Assembly (NCBI GenBank): GCA_938083195.1
Contig: CALKCK010000033.1
Location: forward strand, 1-64,000
From: an uncultured Pirellulaceae bacterium
GTDB lineage: Bacteria > Planctomycetota > Planctomycetia > Pirellulales > Pirellulaceae
Direction: 5' to 3'
DNA: 64,000 nucleotides
The notes below the pieces were generated by a model that did not search any database, was not told the origin of the DNA, and saw nothing but the letters and a program-made list of their open reading frames with translations. This document shows positions 60,868 to 64,000 of the stretch, piece after piece. Position 1 is the first letter of the stretch. Every line of letters begins with the position of its first letter. A program made the translations under genes and the position numbers.

Positions 60868-62400
60868 TTAGTCCTTTCCGGTGATCGCCAAATTGTGTTT
60901 ATGAATTGAAAAAACAAATGCCACCACACTCGACGTAAGCATCCGAGCATCTGGGCCATACCCGGCATTATCCCGGTTCGGTTGGTAATAGAATCCGCCA
61001 TTGTGGCATTGAGCAAGCGCAAACCACCAACGATTAGAATCCATGAGCTTTCGAAAACTATCAGGATCAACATTGGCGGCGAGGGCCGTGTACCCCATCC
61101 CCATCATTGGCGATCCATGGGTATCGGGAAAACTCTCTGGATGAGCTCCAATTACCTGAGCATGCTTTTTGGCTCGTTGAAGATAAACTGAATCTTCATA
61201 AGGGCTTAAAAAATTTGCGACACCCGCCGCGCCAGTTCGTCCCATGTCAGCCCAACCCTCCGGCCCACCGCCTACCTGATCTTCATACCAAACATATCCA
61301 TTGGCGCCGGAAGCTCGTTTTAGAAAATCATAGGCGGCGTCATGCTTACTTCGGTCGACCTTGATTCCGCAACGGTGCATCATTGAATAGGCAAGTGCTC
61401 CCTGTCCGGTAAGCATTGCGATCGGACCATATCCCTCGAACCCCGGATTATGCCCCCAACCGCCTCGAGCATCGGCTGGACCTTTTGGATAAGAATTCGG
61501 ATGAGATTCTTTAGAGCTCGGTTTGATTTGTGACATTTTCAAATACTGACTATCAGCGAGATAATCATGGATTTGTTGAAGCTCTGGGATGACCCATGCT
61601 TTTTTTGTTTGCAGGTAATACTCGCTGACCACGATCGCCGCGCTCATGTACCGCCAATTGATCAAACCCGACACTCGATTGTCTTTTGATTTTGTCTCAC
61701 GACAATGAAACTGAACACAACGCTCAGCCGCCTCCAAATGCTTACGTTTACCACTCGCCAACAGCGCAAGCGGCGCAAAAGTGTTGTGAACTGCATTCCC
61801 AAACGAGCCATCCGGCTTTTGATTTTGCACGAGGGCATCTAACAGCTCACTCAAAATCAAATCTGTTTTTTCACAAGAAGCAGGAAAGCTGTCGGCATAG
61901 GCACCATATCGCTTACCAACGTTGAGAACGATATTTCGCTGCTCGCTGCCACGACGAACCATCAACTTCAGTCGCCCGTCCGATTTCTTGGCCTGCGATG
62001 ATTCCAGCAATTGAGCAAATTCAGAAATAGGCCCGACGGCTCCAAATACTTTCATGCCGTATCCATTTTGATGCGCATTGGTGAATAGTTTTCCGTCGAC
62101 ACCAATAATTCGATCGCCGGCTAAGATCTTTCGGTGAGCAGGGGAATCGGGAAACACATATCTAACCAATAATGTCTTTGGCTGATCTGCCGTCAACTCA
62201 ACTCGTAATCCCGTAATTCCAAGGTTGTAGAACCAACCGGGCACATTAGCATCGGGGCCTGAATTTGCCTTCCGATTCCACGGAGATCCATTTTCATAAT
62301 AATGAACCTGAGCAACCGCATTTGTATTCGCACAACACCAATAAATAATCAGCGCAATTGATGTTTTTAAAATTAGAGAAGTAACCGGATTTAAGCGCAT
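60868..62400 (-). CDS. Exported PDZ plus alpha/alpha-toroid protein (DUF6288-like)
   Basis: About 510 residues from the ATG at 62400, which opens a signal peptide (SLILKTSIALIIYWCCANTNAVAQ). A PDZ-like domain covers ~45-165 (NLGITGLRVELTADQPKTLLVRYVFPDSPAHRKILAGDRIIGVDG). The rest shows repeated helical pairs of a terpenoid-cyclase/prenyltransferase-type toroid: LVQNQKPDGSFGNAVHNTFAPLALLASG, GPIAMLTGQGALAYSMMHRCGI, GMGYTALAANVDP and WFALAQCHNGGFYYQPNRDN. No cyclase DxDD acid motif is seen, so it is more likely a binding or scaffold protein. I recall this layout as DUF6288. Function unknown. Confidence 0.85.
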   Translation of the reverse strand: MRLNPVTSLILKTSIALIIYWCCANTNAVAQVHYYENGSPWNRKANSGPDANVPGWFYNLGITGLRVELTADQPKTLLVRYVFPDSPAHRKILAGDRIIGVDGKLFTNAHQNGYGMKVFGAVGPISEFAQLLESSQAKKSDGRLKLMVRRGSEQRNIVLNVGKRYGAYADSFPASCEKTDLILSELLDALVQNQKPDGSFGNAVHNTFAPLALLASGKRKHLEAAERCVQFHCRETKSKDNRVSGLINWRYMSAAIVVSEYYLQTKKAWVIPELQQIHDYLADSQYLKMSQIKPSSKESHPNSYPKGPADARGGWGHNPGFEGYGPIAMLTGQGALAYSMMHRCGIKVDRSKHDAAYDFLKRASGANGYVWYEDQVGGGPEGWADMGRTGAAGVANFLSPYEDSVYLQRAKKHAQVIGAHPESFPDTHGSPMMGMGYTALAANVDPDSFRKLMDSNRWWFALAQCHNGGFYYQPNRDNAGYGPDARMLTSSVVAFVFSIHKHNLAITGKD

Positions 62401-62638
62401 AGAAAAAACTCGTAGACTGTAGACAGATTCGAACAATGATTGCCAAGGGTAATTGCGATGCGGTGACTTATTCGCCCACCCAATGAGCCTTAAAGCTTAT
62501 TCTCCATCGTCATGAAGGAAAAGACGGAAGCAATAATTAAACCGTTTGATGAAGTTAGAACGACACGTCCACTTGCACGTTCCTCGCAAACTCAATAAAT
62601 ATCAAGTTATCCAGACAGAACTTACAATTTTTTTTGAC

Positions 62639-63145
62639 ATGAAAAATCTGATGAACCAAACAAACCGATCACTCCTTTCACTCATCGCAATCTTTGGCAC
62701 TGTCGTTTTGACTGCTGGGTGCAACACGCCTTTAGCCTCACCGGCTGCCAACTCTGCCCAACCTGACAATTCCAAATCGACTGCCAAAATTGCCCTGATT
62801 AGTATTACCAGTGATCCAAAAGTCGATCCTCAGGCAGTGAACATGGGGCTTACGTTCGCTGGGTTCTGCCTCGATGAAGGGTATCAAGTAGCAATCTTTT
62901 TTAATGTCAAAGGAACAACATTGCCGACCACAGAGTTCCCGGACGACTTCGCGTATCAGGATCACGCTCCTATGAAAACTCAACTCGCTAAACTAAAAGA
63001 ACGGGGAGCCGAACTGCATGTCTGTCCGGTGTGCATGAATGATCTTACGATTAGCGACACCCAAATCATCGACGAGGCATTTGTTACGAGTAAACCCAAA
63101 CTGTTTGCAAACCTTGGTTCTGACACCATGGTATTCACCTATTAG
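62639..63145 (+). CDS. DsrE-like lipoprotein
   Basis: 168 residues from the ATG at 62639; the frame is open ~90 nt further upstream, but that part is not signal-like. Lipoprotein signal with lipobox LTAGC (SLLSLIAIFGTVVLTAGCNT). The mature part resembles the DsrE/DsrF (sulfur-relay-like) fold: KIALISITSDPKVDPQAVNMGLTFAGFCLDEGYQVAIFFNVKG, then KTQLAKLKERGAELHVCPVCMNDLTIS, which places CPVC where DsrE-family proteins keep their reactive Cys. An exported, lipid-anchored DsrE protein is unusual; a thiol or sulfur-binding role is inferred. Monocistronic. Confidence 0.82.
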   Translation: MKNLMNQTNRSLLSLIAIFGTVVLTAGCNTPLASPAANSAQPDNSKSTAKIALISITSDPKVDPQAVNMGLTFAGFCLDEGYQVAIFFNVKGTTLPTTEFPDDFAYQDHAPMKTQLAKLKERGAELHVCPVCMNDLTISDTQIIDEAFVTSKPKLFANLGSDTMVFTY

Positions 63146-63250
63146 TAATTGCCTTGCTTTCTTTGCGAGTAACGCAAACATGCAAACTTAGTTTCACCAA
63201 CATTTTCAAGTTCCACTTTACGGGCCTTATGATTTTAAAGGAGACTGACG

Positions 63251-63635
63251 ATGTCCATGGAATCACAGAACAATTTGCAACAAAGAAAGTTTATAATTGG
63301 TGGAGGCTAATTAACCACCAGCGGAAAAGCAATCACTAGTTTAGTCTTGGGGTTGCTCAGCCTATTTGGCGCATGCTTGACCGGCATCCCCGGTTTGATC
63401 TTTGGAATCGTTGGCCTGGGCGAGATTAATCGAAGCCGTGGCCGCTTCAGCGGTCGCGGGATCACGGGTTGTGTTCAACAGCCTTGGAATCGCCTGGAGT
63501 GCAATGCTCGTGTTGCTTTTGCCAGCCTTGCTCCTCCCCTCAATTCAAGCAGCTAGGGACCAGGCAAGCGAACAGCTTAATCACCGAAGCATTGGCAAAA
63601 CAAATCACAAATGGGGAAATCAAGATAGACAGTAA
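63251..63635 (+). pseudogene. Disrupted DUF4190-type membrane protein gene
   Basis: An ATG at 63251 with a perfect AAAGGAG site starts MSMESQNNLQQRKFIIGGG and meets TAA at 63308. The same frame then reads TTSGKAITSLVLGLLSLFGACLTGIPGLIFGIVGLGEINRSRGRFSGRGIT, the classic DUF4190 double-helix unit. The protein continues only after a frame change near 63465-63475 as VFNSLGIAWSAMLVLLLPALLLPSIQAARDQA, ending at 63635. An in-frame stop plus a frameshift (net loss of about 2 nt) indicate a decayed gene, unless both are sequencing errors. The LLPSIQAAR end recalls the DUF1559 helix border. Original function unknown. Confidence 0.72.
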
Positions 63636-63921
63636 TTTCCTGCTCAGTCTTGACTGAAATATCTGTCTTTTCAACTAACGTCTTTTTACAAATAACTCCA
63701 CTCGCGAAAAAAAACCTCAAACTTTGTTGTGTGAATACAAAAAGACTCTGCAACTTGAGTGACGTCAAACAAAACCGTGTTTACAAAGTCAGCGATTAAG
63801 ATGCTGACTTTGAACAAACAGCCTGAGAAAACCTAGCTAAACAAACAGCCCACCGATACTTTAGACTTCCAAACAACTAGCTGATTCGTTTTTCATCGTT
63901 GTTGTTTTACTGAACCTTAGT
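63636..63921. other. Convergent intergenic region
   Basis: 286 bp between the disrupted DUF4190 gene and the reverse-strand ABC exporter. Apart from the hairpin at 63784-63812, nothing was recognised. Confidence 0.4.
63784..63812. terminator. Bidirectional hairpin between convergent genes
   Basis: Perfect 10-bp arms CAAAGTCAGC (63784-63793) and GCTGACTTTG (63803-63812) with a 9-nt loop lie between two convergent genes, about 110 nt past the ABC exporter stop. There is no long T run on either side, so the terminator role is likely but not certain. Confidence 0.5.
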
Positions 63922-64000
63922 CTACTGATAGCCTTGTGCCTGAATGGTGAAGAGATGAGCGTAATGGCCATTTTGCACCATCAACTCCTCATGAGACCCT
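63922..64000 (-). CDS. ABC transporter ATP-binding protein, C-terminal end only
   Basis: Only the last 25 codons lie in the window; the rest is beyond the right edge. The reverse-strand frame reads GSHEELMVQNGHYAHLFTIQ and then AQGYQ before TAG. G-[ST]-H-E-E-L followed by G-x-Y-x-x-L/H is the ending typical of MsbA/HlyB-type exporter ATPases (fused permease-ATPase). Substrate unknown. Confidence 0.75.
   Translation of the reverse strand, partial: GSHEELMVQNGHYAHLFTIQAQGYQ

Noticed and set aside
63308-63310. Stop codon recoding in the DUF4190 gene
   Set aside because: TAA is not a recoded selenocysteine or pyrrolysine codon, and a second lesion (frameshift) follows; decay or sequence error is simpler.

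Overview
The window looks like a stretch of chromosome from a Planctomycetota bacterium, most likely a marine Pirellulales-type organism with moderate GC content. The evidence is the density of families that are hallmarks of that phylum: two DUF1559 pseudopilin-like proteins, two DUF1552/DUF1592 pairs, a PSCyt1-PSCyt2-PSD1 protein coupled to a DUF1501 protein, five formylglycine-type sulfatases, a DUF1080 protein with a CBM9-like tail, a PEP-CTERM protein and a MerR/excisionase-HTH response regulator. Most secreted products carry Tat-like, lipoprotein or ordinary signal peptides. No rRNA, tRNA, CRISPR array, insertion sequence or phage gene was recognised.

Layout. 1-2.4 kb: two divergent DUF1559 genes around a 12-bp tandem-repeat array. 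2.5-7.9 kb: an aldehyde dehydrogenase, a beta-helix lipoprotein and a diheme cytochrome c lipoprotein in one orientation, facing an AraC-family regulator. 8.2-11.9 kb: amino-acid biosynthesis (homoserine dehydrogenase, an archaeal-type phosphoglycerate-mutase-like protein that probably acts as homoserine kinase, 3-isopropylmalate dehydrogenase). 11.9-21.7 kb: two DUF1552/DUF1592 pairs flanking a sulfatase. 21.9-27.5 kb: a methyltransferase, a DUF1080/CBM9 protein, a zinc-ribbon protein, a low-complexity secreted protein and an NhaC-type antiporter. 27.7-29.8 kb: a soluble histidine kinase and a response regulator. 30.3-39.7 kb: a lipoprotein, an M28 peptidase, MnmG, SelO, a sialate-esterase/TIM-barrel fusion and NAD(P)H-hydrate dehydratase. 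39.9-44.7 kb: argininosuccinate synthase, an ABC-2 permease, an exported methyltransferase and a zinc-ribbon membrane protein. 44.9-54.2 kb: a reverse-strand block of three sulfatases, a PSD1 cytochrome and a DUF1501 protein. 54.5-64 kb: a glycosyltransferase and membrane-protein pair, a fifth sulfatase, a PEP-CTERM metzincin, a PDZ/toroid protein, a DsrE-like lipoprotein, a disrupted DUF4190 gene and the end of an ABC exporter.

How the genes work together. Much of the window fits extracytoplasmic breakdown of sulfated and acetylated polysaccharides: sulfatases, a carbohydrate esterase, DUF1080/CBM9, and planctomycete cytochrome/Tat-protein pairs whose biochemistry is still unknown. The rest is interspersed housekeeping (Thr/Leu/Arg synthesis, tRNA modification, NAD(P)H repair, redox AMPylation).

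The best candidates for something undescribed are: (i) the ALDH/beta-helix/diheme-cytochrome/AraC locus, which contains a recurrent two-gene lipoprotein pair of unknown function; (ii) a recurring pattern of short, mutually unrelated tandem duplications (12-18 bp units) in the 5' leaders of at least six genes; (iii) several unusual architectures, namely the SASA-TIM fusion, the exported SAM methyltransferase, the N-terminally extended NnrD, and a PA14 domain in different positions in the two DUF1592 proteins. Start codons were reassigned by eye where a ribosome-binding site or signal peptide argued for it; no similarity search was possible.
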